Below, in pieces: positions 12,226-23,344 of a DNA stretch of 64,000 bases. Each line of letters opens with the position of its first letter. Position 1 is the first letter of the stretch. The notes beneath the pieces were generated by a model. That model saw only the letters and a program-made list of their open reading frames with translations, was not told the DNA's origin and did not search any database. The position numbers were made by a program, and so were the translations under genes. This DNA comes from Girardinichthys multiradiatus (taxonomy: Eukaryota; Chordata; Actinopteri; Cyprinodontiformes; Goodeidae), in assembly GCF_021462225.1 (NCBI RefSeq), contig NC_061804.1, forward strand, positions 38,329,975 to 38,393,974, in the 5' to 3' direction.

Positions 12226-13423
12226 GTACTACTTTCACCAGATGTTCCTTGTCTCCCATCTACCTCCAACTTTTTATTTATGTTCTCCCATGATCCCTCC
12301 TTAAACTCCAAAAACATTTCAGCTCCTCTCACTATTATTTTAATCTTCTCAGTTTTATGCTTGTCTTGGTCAGTACAATTGATAACATATGCTACGAATA
12401 ATATTAGTTTTTCTACTGATATTGTAACATTTTCTCCTGACTGTACTTTGCTTTGCTGTGGAATTTGCCTCGCTATTTGTCCAATCTTTCTTGTTTTCTG
12501 TTCCTTCACATTTTTAACTGCTTCTGCATAGCTTATGTTTTTAGTCATTTTAATCTGTATGATTTCTTTTGCCTTCTTCCTTACTTCACATCCTCCATAC
12601 GTAACTCTATGTTGCCCTCCACAATTACAACATTTTTCTTGTACTTCTTCTTTACATTCTTCAAACTTGTGATCTTCACCACATTTTGGACATCTCTGCT
12701 TCCCTTTACAAACTGCAGCTATGTGTCCATATCTTTGACAATTGAAACAACAAAGTGGTGGAGGGATATAAGGTCTAACCTGAAAGCTGAGATAACCTAT
12801 TTTGATGTTTTGTGGCAACTCTTTTTCTTCAAATTCAATGAGGATTGACATACTTCCTACTTTTTCTCCATTTATTGTTTTTGATAATCTCTTCAAGTTA
12901 TTCACTTTTGCACCAATAATACTTCTCTTAATTTTATCAAGATCTTCATCTAGAGGGATCCCATAAATCACTCCTCTAAGTTTTTTATTTACTCCCATGA
13001 TTTTTTTCTCCAACACGGTTTTCTTGCAGATATTATCCACCTTTAAAGCCTTGTTCTTTTGTTCTTCATTTTTACAGACTACCAATAAGTTTCCATCTCT
13101 CAAAATCTTTACCATTTCAACATCTCCAATTTTTTTTTTATCTCTCTTGACACCACAATGGGGCTGATGTTATCCTGTTCTTCCTCCTTCTTAAGTTTCA
13201 ATATTATTTTAAATTCCTCCCTCATAACTTTCCTCCTAACTATCCTTTCTTCTTCTGAACTGCTTTCTTCCAATTCTCGTTTGCTACCTTGAAAATCACC
13301 AATTCCCTTTCCTTCATCTATTTTATTTCTTCCACGTCCTTTCCCTCTTCCTCTCCCAGCTGGCGTCCACCCTTCAAAATCCATGTCTTCCTCATTTCCT
13401 GTCTCCATTTCCAACCGAACCAT
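12219..13423 (-). pseudogene. LINE ORF1, nucleic-acid-binding protein with three CCHC knuckles
   Basis: ORF1 proteins of I-type LINEs coat the element RNA and assist target-primed reverse transcription. The ATG at 13423 opens MVRLEMETGNEEDMDFEGW, followed by a basic GRGRGKGRGR region and an acidic stretch. A one-base slip in an A-run near 13128-13136 separates this from the main body (12219-13115). The body carries CFNCQRYGHIAAVC, then CPKCGEDHKFEEC, then a third C-rich knuckle (CCNCGGQH...C), near 12600-12760. Total length is about 400 codons, normal for the family. A 7-bp overlap with ORF2 suggests translational coupling in the parent element. Confidence 0.88.
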
Positions 13424-13547
13424 TCACATACCAGTTTATGCCCAAATCCACCTTTTCCAAATCCGATATATTTCTATGTTTTGTTTTTCCCGCGCCGCAC
13501 CAAAACCGTTTTCCTTCCAAGGCGTCTCCCGGCTCCTCTGCCTGGCC

Positions 13548-13564
13548 CTCCTCTTGAACTTCTT
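13548..13564. repeat. Target-site duplication of the LINE, right copy
   Basis: A perfect 17-of-17 match to 8526-8542. It fixes the LINE 5' end at about 13547. Confidence 0.85.
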
Positions 13565-14168
13565 TCCCGATCTGCTTAAATACCTTCATGCCCTTCAGAC
13601 ACAATTAACTGAATTGGAATTGTCCATTTTACAGGTATATTCTAACATGAGAAATAACCTTAATTCACTGAAGCTACTTCTTACTAGCCCGTGTTTACTG
13701 TTTAACCATTATAAGCTAACACTGAACACATCAAAATTAAGACAAACAAATTAAGACAAACAAAACCCTAAAGTTAACTTAATAGTTTAACAGTTTTCTT
13801 CTCCCCTCTTCACCTGGTCCCTCCTATGACATCACTTCCCTGAAACCTACAAATACAGGAAGTTAGGTCACACCTCCTCCTTTATTTCTTGGAACACAGG
13901 TAAGCGGTAAAATCACAAGTGCCCACATGTAAGTTTTAAACAAAATATATTAACAAAACTTGTCAAACTTATTTCTAACCAGGATGTTTAGTCAAATAAT
14001 CTGTAACAATGCAAAACATAAACAAACCTGGGATAGTAAATGTTTGAACACAGAAGATGAGGTATGGCAAAACCAAAATAAGAATGTTACTAAAATCACT
14101 AGCAGTAACTAAGCAAATGGTGTTCATCCATTTTATCACAAGCGTGTACACAAGCGTGATTGACACTG
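13565..14168. other. Spacer between LINE and MITE
   Basis: About 600 bp of AT-rich DNA that forms the right-hand half of the LINE insertion site. No coding similarity or known repeat is seen. Confidence 0.45.
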
Positions 14169-14647
14169 CTAAGGCCTGGTTCACATGGCAGAATTTTTAT
14201 GCCGATTTTTGTCCCGATCTTCCCCTTCCGACATGCCCTGATCATTGGGATGGCCGTTAAGATAATCTTATGAGATATTCCTGCTGTATGTGGTGTGTTT
14301 AGAGTGATCCAGTCTGATTGGAAGGAGGTCAGGACAGCTCAGACCTCAAATCAGGGAAATTCAACATTTTGTATTGTCTTGGTGGCCCAATGTCTTACCA
14401 TGTGGGGTGTTCCCTGAGGACAAACGAGCACGCAGCCTGTTGGAAACCTATTTGATCTCGAGAAGGTGTGGGTTGTGAGTGAAATATGTTCATGTGTGTT
14501 GTGTTGTGCTTGACCTGTGGCCGGAAACCACACACTGTAGGACCAAACCTGCTACACCTTCGATTTTTTATCGTCACGTGTGGGGTCTCTAAGGTTTTGA
14601 AAATCAGCTGAGAATTTGATAATCCTGCCGTATGAACAAGGCCTTAG
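14169..14647. mobile_element. MITE-like element with 22-bp inverted repeats
   Basis: The left end ctaaggcctggttcacatgg and the right end (read inverted) ctaaggccttgttcatacgg form inverted repeats with 19 of 22 matches. The 479-bp interior has no transposase, as for a non-autonomous DNA element. No clear target duplication can be assigned, because the right border runs into repeat R3. The superfamily is undetermined; hAT-like or PIF-like origins are both possible. Confidence 0.65.
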
Positions 14648-14812
14648 ACATTCCTCCTGGCTCTGATTGGTTGTTTCTGACTGGGAGCGATGTATTTCTG
14701 CAAATGGCGTTAAGATCACTGTGAGGAGGCAGAGGAACTTAATCGTTTCACAGATTATCTGTCTCATATTCTACTGTCAGGACATAGTGACACTTTTAAG
14801 AAATTAGTAAAA
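14645..14812 (-). repeat. Dispersed repeat R3, right inverted copy
   Basis: This is the reverse complement of 8145-8315 with moderate divergence; shared landmarks are tgattggttgtttctgac, tatttctgcaaatgg and acagattatctgtctcatat. It ends in the palindrome described next. Confidence 0.75.
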
Positions 14813-14854
14813 AAAAAAAATGTTTTACTAATTTCTTAAAAGTGTCACTATGTC
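14781..14854. repeat. Perfect 32-bp palindrome with 10-nt loop
   Basis: The arm 14781-14812 (gacatagtgacacttttaag...) is exactly complementary, inverted, to 14823-14854. The loop 14813-14822 is eight A followed by TG. It probably reflects two R3 ends meeting head to head. It would form a strong hairpin or cruciform. Confidence 0.9.
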
Positions 14855-14859
14855 TTACC

Positions 14860-16700
14860 TTTAAGGCCCAAAGTTGCTTTAAAATAGAATTTAATTTATC
14901 TCTTATTATTTTTTAATGAACAGGATGTTAGAAAACAAGCATGACTAAACAATAGGCCTCAGCAAAAATATCAATGTTCAGTATTAGTAGTAACAGAGCA
15001 CAATGCTTGCAAATTCTTAAAATATGTACTGCTAAAACATGAAAATGTAAATAAAATAAATATCCTTTTACTTGTCTTCATAAGGGATAAATTAAACAAC
15101 AGGTAAACATCATGTTTATTGATTGGAATGTAATTACTTTCCTTAAATATTGGTGTCAAAATTGTACTTCAATGTAAATCAGAGGAGCTATAAATACTAG
15201 CATTGAGCTAATATTTATTACACATAAAAATGTTTTCTCTTTTTCATATAATACCAGCATCTGTTTGTCTTTACAAAATAGAATAAATTACTACAATTGC
15301 AGGAGTAAGAAGATAAGAATATATATTATTCTTATTATATATATATAATATATATAATAGATATATAAATATCTGGGCATTAATATAAAGAGATCTTTTT
15401 ACTTAGTTTTAAAATTATGTCCATATGCATTTTCTAATAAAACATAAATTTGTATCAGCCAAGAAAAGCCTGATTGGTGCATCTCTAATTATTTTTCACT
15501 AGATTTTTCTATTTGATAAAAAGAATCTAATGAAACCACTCACAATATGTTGACTTTGTGCAGGCGGTTGTCTGAAATGTTAATAATCCACAATCATAAG
15601 CTTATTTTGTTTGACCCATTTAAACCAAAAGAGAAACACTTTTGTTTGTAGATGGGGAATATATGGTTATTGTTGGCATCAGTGAGGGCTCCCTTTATTG
15701 AGTCCACCCCCAATGTCAGTGTAGAAGGACAAAAGCATGGACTAAGACTGTAACCATTTTAGCACAGCCTGTAAAACATGGTGGTTTCACACGCACAATG
15801 AAAATCTAGTAGTTTATTAATAGGAGCTCAGGCTGATTTATATCATTTAGAGATCTGTTGATGGAATTTTTGTTTATTAGGTTACTCTTAAGGAAGATTT
15901 GTACTGAAAGTCCAAAAAGCTTGACATCCCTTTAATAATCAAGCACAGGGAGGAGGGAAATGTCACCAGACACGTGTCTTTGTTTCCAATTCAGATGAAA
16001 AGGGCTTTAAAAGTTACAAGCTTCCTAAAGAGAGACAAGACAGATGAGTGCCCAGCTAAAGGAAACTGTGAGCGTTGGTGTCAGGGCGACCTGGGAGATT
16101 CTCCGCCATCTGTTCAGATCAGTCTCATTAAACTAAACTAGCAGCCCAGTGCTCCTCCACTCAGCAAGCTCTCTGTCTTTCAGAGCACCATTGTCCTGGG
16201 GCAACAATTACATAAAGCCTAACCTTGTAGAAAATGACATTACAGAATGTAAAACTATGCTAATACTTTCACCAATTGATCCACTTACTCTTATTCAGTC
16301 TGGGTTTGTGTAAAAGACAAATGCTAATGTTTGCATTAAAGGGTGTAACTAAATTATTTAGTGGTCATCAGTGATTTATCGGTTTACACATTGAATCTGA
16401 ATCTGGATGCCTAATCACTCTTCTATCCTAAAGTAAACAAATGGATGAGAGAACGTTTCACAAGTCATTCATGCGAATCCTTAAAAATCGTTTAAAAAAG
16501 CCAGTAGAACCCTGTGGGTTCATACACTGTTTAAGCGATTTTGTTTTTGCTTCAACTTTTAGTCAAAACCACAAATCAACTGTATCAAAAAATACTCATT
16601 AAATGACTTATGCTGCAACAAATCAATATTATGTTTTACTCAAACTCCATAGTTGGAAAAAAATACCCGATAGGCATCATTGTAAAATTCCTGTCATATT
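14860..16700. other. Single-copy-like spacer
   Basis: No transposon similarity is recognised. A TA-rich patch lies at 15320-15370. The stretch 15830-16190 has balanced composition and no repeat signature, so it is a candidate conserved non-coding segment by appearance only. Confidence 0.45.
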
Positions 16701-16716
16701 AGTTTTTTTCTTTCAG

Positions 16717-16848
16717 AAAGGTAGCAATTGGATTTTGGATGGCATCACATCGGACTATTTAATGAAAGGAAAGAAAAAAAGACCAGCTATTGGTTGTGAT
16801 GAGGATGAAAAGGTGGCATTACTGAATTCTGAAAGCAGAAACAGATGA
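16717..16848 (+). other. Candidate host terminal exon
   Basis: A pyrimidine tract and AG (tttttttctttcag, ending 16716) precede a 44-codon open segment that begins KGSNWILDGITSDYL, continues with a basic KGKKKR and an acidic CDEDEK, and ends in TGA at 16846-16848. An AATAAA lies downstream at about 17171. It matches no transposon family known to me, so it could be the last coding exon of a host gene whose earlier exons lie outside the window or are too short to see. I do not recognise the protein. A chance open segment is the main alternative. Confidence 0.25.
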
Positions 16849-16859
16849 AAAGCTTTGTG

Positions 16860-19080
16860 TTTTTACAAACACTTCTGTGACTCTTTAATAGAGAGTGGTT
16901 TACTGTTGTAGTAGTGAAGGAAAGCCTCTGCTTCAAAATGCTTTCAACGTACCAAACTGAAGGCAAAATCTGTCAGAAGTGACAATATGAGAAATTAAAT
17001 GACTTTTTAGACTGTTTAGAGGAGAGCACTGAATCAGAGGAAGTTTGGGTCCTAGGTGTTTTCTATATTCATCATTTCAATGAAGGTGGAAAATGAGCAG
17101 TAGAGTTAATCAAACTATTGTCTTTCTAATCCTAACAACATGCATTTCCTGAAATTATAATTTATGTATTTTAATAAATCTGTAGCCTATTACATACTTT
17201 CTAAGCAGATACATATTTTCCATGTTTTTTTCCCACAATGGACGTATGTTGCAGGTTATGCTATAAATCCCTAAAGAATACAAAGATCCCAGCAACAGGC
17301 AACTACTTGTTTACTGATGAAAATAAAGATGCTTTTCCCCATAACTTTGCTTGCAAACACACATCATGACAAGTAAATCATTAAAGTTGTATTCAAGCAA
17401 CAATAATAACTGTAGATTTATTTTATGTCTTTAAACCCCATTGACACGGGGGTGGGGGGGGTCTCTTTAAGCACTTCACAATTCAGTAACATAGAAGAGC
17501 TCAATTCCTCTTCCTAGATCAAAATCGAACACTTCAGACTAACGGATTACAAACTAACAAACAGCTGTATATGAGTCCCAGATCTATTACTTCATCTGTA
17601 ACTGAAATCCCTCTTTACAATCTGTCCATGCATCACATGTTATCACTTAATTCTGGCGTTGTTGTAATGTGTGGGGGTCCCTTTGTCTCTGAAATATCTT
17701 TAAAGTGATATCCAAAGAACATTCAATAACTTGAAAGCCTTGTTTCTTCACAACTCTTGAAGGTTGTAAGTACTTTATCACAAAAGGGTGTCACAGGTGC
17801 GCCTCTGCTTAACTTATACCATCATCATCTGGGCTTTCTACAAAATGTTTAAAAGTTTAGTATGCCAAGAAATAGAGTAAATATTTGTCCCTCTCTTTAT
17901 TCTGGCATTTAGCATTCCACCCCATCTGATTTAAAGTCAGACAGTGAAGGAAAAAAAGGTTATATGTCTATTTATAGGGTATGTAAATATCTGGTTCAGC
18001 TGAGTTGTAAAGTTTATACTTCTACAACCATAAAACATGGCTTTATACCCACGGCTGCAGCATTGCTCTTCATCATTGCAACTATTATTCAGATGTGCAT
18101 GAGATATAGGGAGATATTATTATGGCTCAAATTAAAACTTTTTTATTAATTGCAGCTTGAAATTTTGGGTTTTGCCTCAGCTTCTCCACAATAAATCACA
18201 CCCTCTGTTGTCACACATGGAAGTAAGAAATGTTTAATGACTGTTGCAATCTAAAGATAAGCCTATGTTTGCATTTTACTGTGTCTGGAACATATTGGTA
18301 ACAAAGCATTACAATCCTTTGCCCAGTTGTCTTAATGCCCCACCTGCACACTGGCACAACTACAGCCACCACTCTGCTCTCTGACTCATACTTTCGCTCA
18401 TATTAGCAGAAGAGCAATATTCTAAACCTGCTTCAATTAGAACAGGGAAAGCTCTGTGTCTCCCTGCACAGTGGTCAAGAAAGCAGCTAAATTGTCAAAC
18501 CAGTGGGATCTCTGATGAAGAGACATGAGAGGCTAGATGGAAGTGCAGTCACTGAACTGACAGCATGTAAAGAAGGATCATGAATCTTTGCACTGAAGTA
18601 ATTACAAGAGCTGCTGAAAAGACCATCTTGAGTCACTAGTCCTCATAAAGTAATGTAAGCCACCTAATTGTTATTGGAATTAGTGGTAAACTGTGTTTTA
18701 TTGGCGGCCATATCTCATTCAGATTGTGGAAAATTTGACTAGTGTGAGAGAGAATAATCATTTTCTTTTTACTCTAGGAGCTGCAGGAAACATTGTTCCA
18801 GATGTGGCTCGAATGGATCTAATATAGGCCAAATGCCTTCACACTTTGGGTAATACAAAGTAGCTTGACATTTAAGGAGCAGAGTCTGCATGTAATTGGA
18901 ACTGTGGCCATTTGGTGGCTCCTCTCCTCTCACTCCCATCAAGACTGATCTAAGTGAAAAAAACTAGGTGAACAACTGAGGGCCCAATCAGAATATATTT
19001 GGCATATGCCTTATAATGTTTGTTTTGGGGGACAAAAATCTAATGTTTGTATTTGATTGAATTGACATTGTAAAAATTAT
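16860..19080. other. Single-copy-like spacer
   Basis: No gene recognised. A G-rich run (gggggtgg...) occurs near 17450. The segment 18340-18960 has balanced composition and no repeat signature. Confidence 0.45.
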
Positions 19081-19084
19081 ACTG

Positions 19085-19250
19085 TGTTGTTTTTGATTTT
19101 GGTCACAGATCATCAAACAAATTCTACTATCAGACCAAGATAACCTGAGAAAATACTAAAAAGCATTTTTTAAATTAGGACTTCTTTTATTAAGGTAAAA
19201 AAAGGCTATCTGACCCAATCTGATTCTATGTGAAAAAGTAATGCTCTTTT
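19085..19250. repeat. Possible DNA-transposon terminal fragment
   Basis: The run cacagatcatcaaacaaatt, later tgtgaaaaagtaatgctc, resembles the terminal part of a common fish non-autonomous DNA transposon. The match is from memory and the copy is short and degenerate. Confidence 0.3.
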
Positions 19251-19854
19251 GCTTGCTCCCCTTGTTAGATCATAAAGGAACTGTGACAAACATACTGCTT
19301 TAAAATTTTAAGAGGAACTGCCATTCCACTAAGGCTGCCAAGTGATTTTAATGTCTTTACTCATGACAAACCACACTTGCTTGACTTTTCGGCAGAACCT
19401 CAGATAGAGAACTGTATTGTAGAGGTTTTTTTCAGCAGAAGCGTGTTTTCTCAGCACAACATCTGTGGGGAAAACAGTGGAAGTCTTGTACCATATAAAT
19501 TATTTAAAGTGGAAATCCACAGCTCACAGCGCTCTTCATCCAGAGGCTTCAGCAGCTTTTCCAACTAATGCTGTGTGAACCCACTCTGTAAAATACACCA
19601 CTAGTCCCTCTGAATGTCTGAGTTTCCGGGTTGTAGACAGCACGACCCTGTAATCCCCCCTGCTCACTTTGAGCGGCACACCCAATTATTTTTTTACAGA
19701 CTGATCCACGACTTCTGTCGCTAGGCTAGGCTTCTGCTCAATCTGCCAATATGAACTGAGTTCTTGTGCAGATGATCCCATTGGGGCAATCAAAATGATA
19801 TATATTATTTAGCATGTGTCATATTAAATTACCTGCTTGGGAACAGCTGATATA

Positions 19855-21124
19855 CAGGGGTTAGACAATGAAACTGAAACACCTGGTTTTAGACCACAAT
19901 AATTTATTAGTATGGTGTAGGGCCTCCTTTTGTGGCCAATACAGCATCAATTCGTCTTGGGAATGACATATACAAGTCCTGCACAGTGGTCAGAGGGATT
20001 TTAAGCCATTCTTCTTGCAGGATAGTGGCCAGGTCACTACGTGATACTGGTGGAGGAAAACATTTCCTGACTCGCTCCTCCAAAACACCCCAAAGTGGCT
20101 CAATAATATTTAGATCTGGTGACTGTACAGGCCATGGGAGATGTTCAACTTCACTTTCATGTTCATTAAACCAATCTTTGACCAGTCTTGCTGTGTGTAT
20201 TGGTGCATTGTCATCCTGATACACGGCACCACCTTCAGGATACAATGTTTGAACCATTGGATGCACATGGTCCTCAAGAATGGTTCGGTAGTCCTTGGCA
20301 GTGACGCGCCCATCTAGCACAAGTATTGGGCCAAGGGAATGCCATGATATGGCAGCCCAAATCATCACTGATCCACCCCCATGCTTCACTCTGGGCATGC
20401 AACTGTCTGGATGGTACGCTTTTTTGGGGCTTCTCCACACCGTAACTCTCCCGGATGTGGGGAAAACAGTAAAGGTGGACTCATCAGAGAACAATACATG
20501 TTTCACATTGTCCACAGCCCAAGATTTGCACTCCTTGCACCATTGAAACCGACGTTTGGCATTGGCATGAGTGACCAAAGGTTTGGCTATAGCAGCCCGG
20601 CCGTGTATATTGACCCTGTGGAGCTCCCGACGGACAGTTCTGGTGGAAACAGGAGAGTTGAGGTGCACATTTAATTCTGCTGTGATTTGGGCAGCCGTGG
20701 TTTTATGTTTTTTGGATACAATCCGGGTTAGCACCCGAACATCCCTTTCAGACAGCTTCCTCTTGCGTCCACAGTTAATCCTGTTGCATGTGGTTCGTCC
20801 TTCTTGGTGGTATGCTGACATTACCCTGGATACCGTGGCTCTTGATACATCACAAAGACTTGCTGTCTTGGTCACAGATGCGCCAGCAAGACGTGCACCA
20901 ACAATTTGTCCTTTTTTGAACTTTGGTATGTCACCCATAATGTTGTGTGCATTTCAATATTTTGAGGAACACTGTGCTCTTACCCTGCTAATTGAACCTT
21001 CACACTCTGCTCTTACTGGTGCAATGTGCAATCAATGAAGACTGGTAACCAATCTGGTCCAATTTAGCCATGAAACCTCACACACTAAAATGACAGGTGT
21101 TTCAGTTTCATTGTCCAACCCCTG
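19855..21124 (-). mobile_element. DD36E Tc1-like element, copy 1 (complete)
   Basis: The termini read caggggttagacaatgaaac and, inverted, caggggttggacaatgaaac, continuing as inverted repeats of about 30 bp with one mismatch. TA flanks both ends (19853-19854 and 21125-21126). The only gene is an uninterrupted transposase. Copies 2 and 3 lie at 24953-26212 and 61335-62597. With intact ends and gene this is the most likely autonomous element in the window. Confidence 0.95.
19907..20938 (-). CDS. Tc1/mariner transposase, DD36E type, intact
   Basis: The 343-residue product starts MGDIPKFKKGQIVGARLAGA. Residues about 7-50 and 66-115 form two helix-turn-helix domains that would bind the inverted repeats; CGRKRK (56-61) between them is a GRPR-like, nuclear-import-like motif. 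The RNase-H-fold catalytic triad is D152 (FSDESTF), D243 (QDDNAPIH) and E280 (LNIIEPLW), with 36 residues between the last two, the spacing reported for the DD36E (Incomer) group. A glycine-rich HGGGSVM lies at 186-192. Length is normal for the superfamily and there is no internal stop. Stop codon at 19907-19909. It likely catalyses cut-and-paste at TA sites. Confidence 0.95.
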   Translation of the reverse strand: MGDIPKFKKGQIVGARLAGASVTKTASLCDVSRATVSRVMSAYHQEGRTTCNRINCGRKRKLSERDVRVLTRIVSKKHKTTAAQITAELNVHLNSPVSTRTVRRELHRVNIHGRAAIAKPLVTHANAKRRFQWCKECKSWAVDNVKHVLFSDESTFTVFPTSGRVTVWRSPKKAYHPDSCMPRVKHGGGSVMIWAAISWHSLGPILVLDGRVTAKDYRTILEDHVHPMVQTLYPEGGAVYQDDNAPIHTARLVKDWFNEHESEVEHLPWPVQSPDLNIIEPLWGVLEERVRKCFPPPVSRSDLATILQEEWLKIPLTTVQDLYMSFPRRIDAVLATKGGPTPY

Positions 21125-21126
21125 TA

Positions 21127-22070
21127 GCTTGCCAATAAAGTGCTGACAGAGCTCAAAGGCTGTCATAGCAATGAGCCTATGGGAAGCTGGTGAGAGGACT
21201 GATGAACTGTGAGGACCATAATGAGATCTATGTAATGCACAAAGTCCTGATTACTATCAGGACTTTGTGCAAGTCTCATACTGATTCACATCTTAACTAT
21301 CAGATCTAATTGCTGGTAGCTAAGAAATTGAAACAACAGGTGTGGGTCCATACTGCCACAGAACATGACCAAATCAATAGGGTCTCTCTTGGCTGAAGGC
21401 TTAATTGCATATACTGCCTGACCTGACAAAATAAAAAGCCCATTGTGCCTGGCCAGCAGATTTTCTCCACTCTGTCCCACTTTGACCTTGCTAAAGCCAA
21501 TAAACTCCACCTCACTGGTGGCTCATTCAGGACACCAGGACCAGATAACACATGTAATAGGTGCGTCCATCCCATCTATTGATAGGAGTGCCGAGCCACA
21601 GCAGGTATTAATAAAGAATGGGTGCTTGACTGAGGCAGGGCAATGATTTTGTTTGATACAGATATCAATAAGAAACTCAATAGAGACTGCTTTCAGGGAA
21701 AATCTGGCCTGCAGAACTGGCCCTTTTGTCTGCCTAAGATTGTGATTTGGCTGATAGCAAGACAGAAGTGACCCCACTACAAAATCAATGCAGCCACTAC
21801 ATCCTTAGAGGGGGGCTGATTTGTCACTTCGCTGCCTTTTGGAAAAGAAATTCAGGCAGGCTTTATTCGCTCCACAGTATGAGTTAAGCTAAGTGTTGCT
21901 CATTTGCACTGTTTGTCTGTGTATTGGAGCACAAAGCTTTCTATTAAAGCTGAATGTTTTCCGTGTTTAAACTGTATCAATAAACATAAGGTCATGGTTT
22001 TTCTGCTCCTTTTCATTTTTAGTTAATAGGATGCTTCTCTATTCCTGTTTAGTCATACCCACCTTGCATT
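21127..22070. other. Single-copy-like spacer
   Basis: No gene or known repeat. The stretch 21300-21790 has balanced composition and no repeat signature. Confidence 0.45.
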
Positions 22071-22073
22071 CCG

Positions 22074-22370
22074 TGATCACGCATAACATTATGACCACCA
22101 TTAGGTGAAGTAAATAACTGATTACTTCCTCATCATGGCACCTGTTAATGGATGAGATACATTAGGCACCAGGTGAAAATTCTGTCTGCAAAGAGGACAT
22201 GTTAGAAGCAGGAAAATGGACAAACATAAGGAATTCAATTAGATTGATGGAGCACAAAGCTGATAGCTGGATGACTGGGTCAGAACATCTCCAAAACTAT
22301 AGCAGGGTCACCTGCAGCCAAGTCTCACTGATGCACGTGGGGAGCAGTGACCTGTGGTGAGATCTGGGGT
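22074..22370 (+). pseudogene. Tc1-like element, 5' end fossil
   Basis: The opening cataacattatgaccacc matches the terminal repeat of a common fish Tc1 family. About 140 bp downstream an ATG opens MDKHKEFN and stops at once; the following text (TGGGTCAGAACATCTCCAAA, then CTGATGCACGTGGGGAG) corresponds to the transposase N-terminal helix-turn-helix and linker, with a deletion between. The catalytic domain is absent. Confidence 0.6.
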
Positions 22371-23340
22371 CAGGTAGGCATTGGCAGACAAGGAGTCAGC
22401 CCACTGAATATTTATAAACACCCATAGAATCATACTTTGAGACTTGACACATATTGGTCATTTTATTGGTTGCTCATTATAATGTGGACAAATTATTATT
22501 TTTCAACGCACATTTTCGAAAACACAAATAGAAACATCTTCAAACTATATCAAAATAAATCTATGTGCAAGCAGCACTCAAGCACCACCATTACATCTCG
22601 GAATACTGTCTCATTAATATAGGGCAAAAGCACAGAGGATAGTGTGACATATACAGCCAACAGAATTATAATCTCTATGGCTCCATGTAAATATGCAACA
22701 CCTGCTCTTTTAAACTGATGCCCCCTTATTTATCCTCTAGATATCTGTTATAAAGACCAGGGAATTAAAACCAGTACACAAAGCAATCTGCAGCCATCCT
22801 GACAACATCTTACCATCGCTATAAGTATACAAAAACAGTTACATATTAAACCAATAAAAAGGGGGGGGGGGGTCTTTTTTTAGATATATCATGAAATAAG
22901 GCAATTCTTTTGTACTTCGTTGGAAAATGAAGTCCATATGTCTGTCCTCCATCTTTTCTTCAAATAAAAATTTAGAAAATAACTTTAAGTACAATGCATT
23001 TCAGAAATGACAGGAGCTACAATATTTGCAAGAAACAAAATTTATTGCAATACAAAAACTATTTACATAAGTGCCTGAGTTGTATGACTCAACACTGAGG
23101 GAGACAGAAGTACAGAAGGACCTTGCACTGAGAAGAGGAATGGAGTGGCAAGGAGAGAAGGAACGAGAGGAAGTTTAGGTTCATCCTTGGAGAAACTGCC
23201 ACATGCATAAAAATGTACAATCAATTATTGGGGGTCCACATGGTCCAAATTTAGCACAACTGTGCTATGTTCAAAAATCATCTGCATCACTTTGAGCTTT
23301 ATAAATTCTCGTTTATGTAGTAGCAGTCTTTCCAGGGATA
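22371..23340. other. Spacer with G-run
   Basis: AT-rich spacer with a homopolymeric G-run at 22861-22872; no gene recognised. Confidence 0.45.
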
Positions 23341-23344
23341 GAGC

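Larger units (their letters stand above)
8543..13547 (-). mobile_element. I/Nimb-type LINE with RNase H, full length
   Basis: A 5.0-kb non-LTR retrotransposon lies on the minus strand. From 5' (13547) to 3' (8543) it shows a GC-rich 5' leader of about 120 bp, ORF1 with three CCHC knuckles, and ORF2 with APE endonuclease, reverse transcriptase, RNase H and a C-terminal zinc knuckle. It ends with an AATAAA motif at 8554-8560 and a short (AAG)n tail. Perfect 17-bp duplications at both borders show one complete insertion. RNase H after the RT places it in the I superfamily; Nimb is the usual fish clade, an inference from domain order. Both ORFs are broken. Confidence 0.9.

Noticed and set aside
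20571..21038. 155-codon plus-strand open frame
   Set aside because: It is the opposite strand of the intact DD36E transposase.
22861..22872. G-run as a G-quadruplex
   Set aside because: A single homopolymer run, without the four spaced tracts of a clear quadruplex motif.
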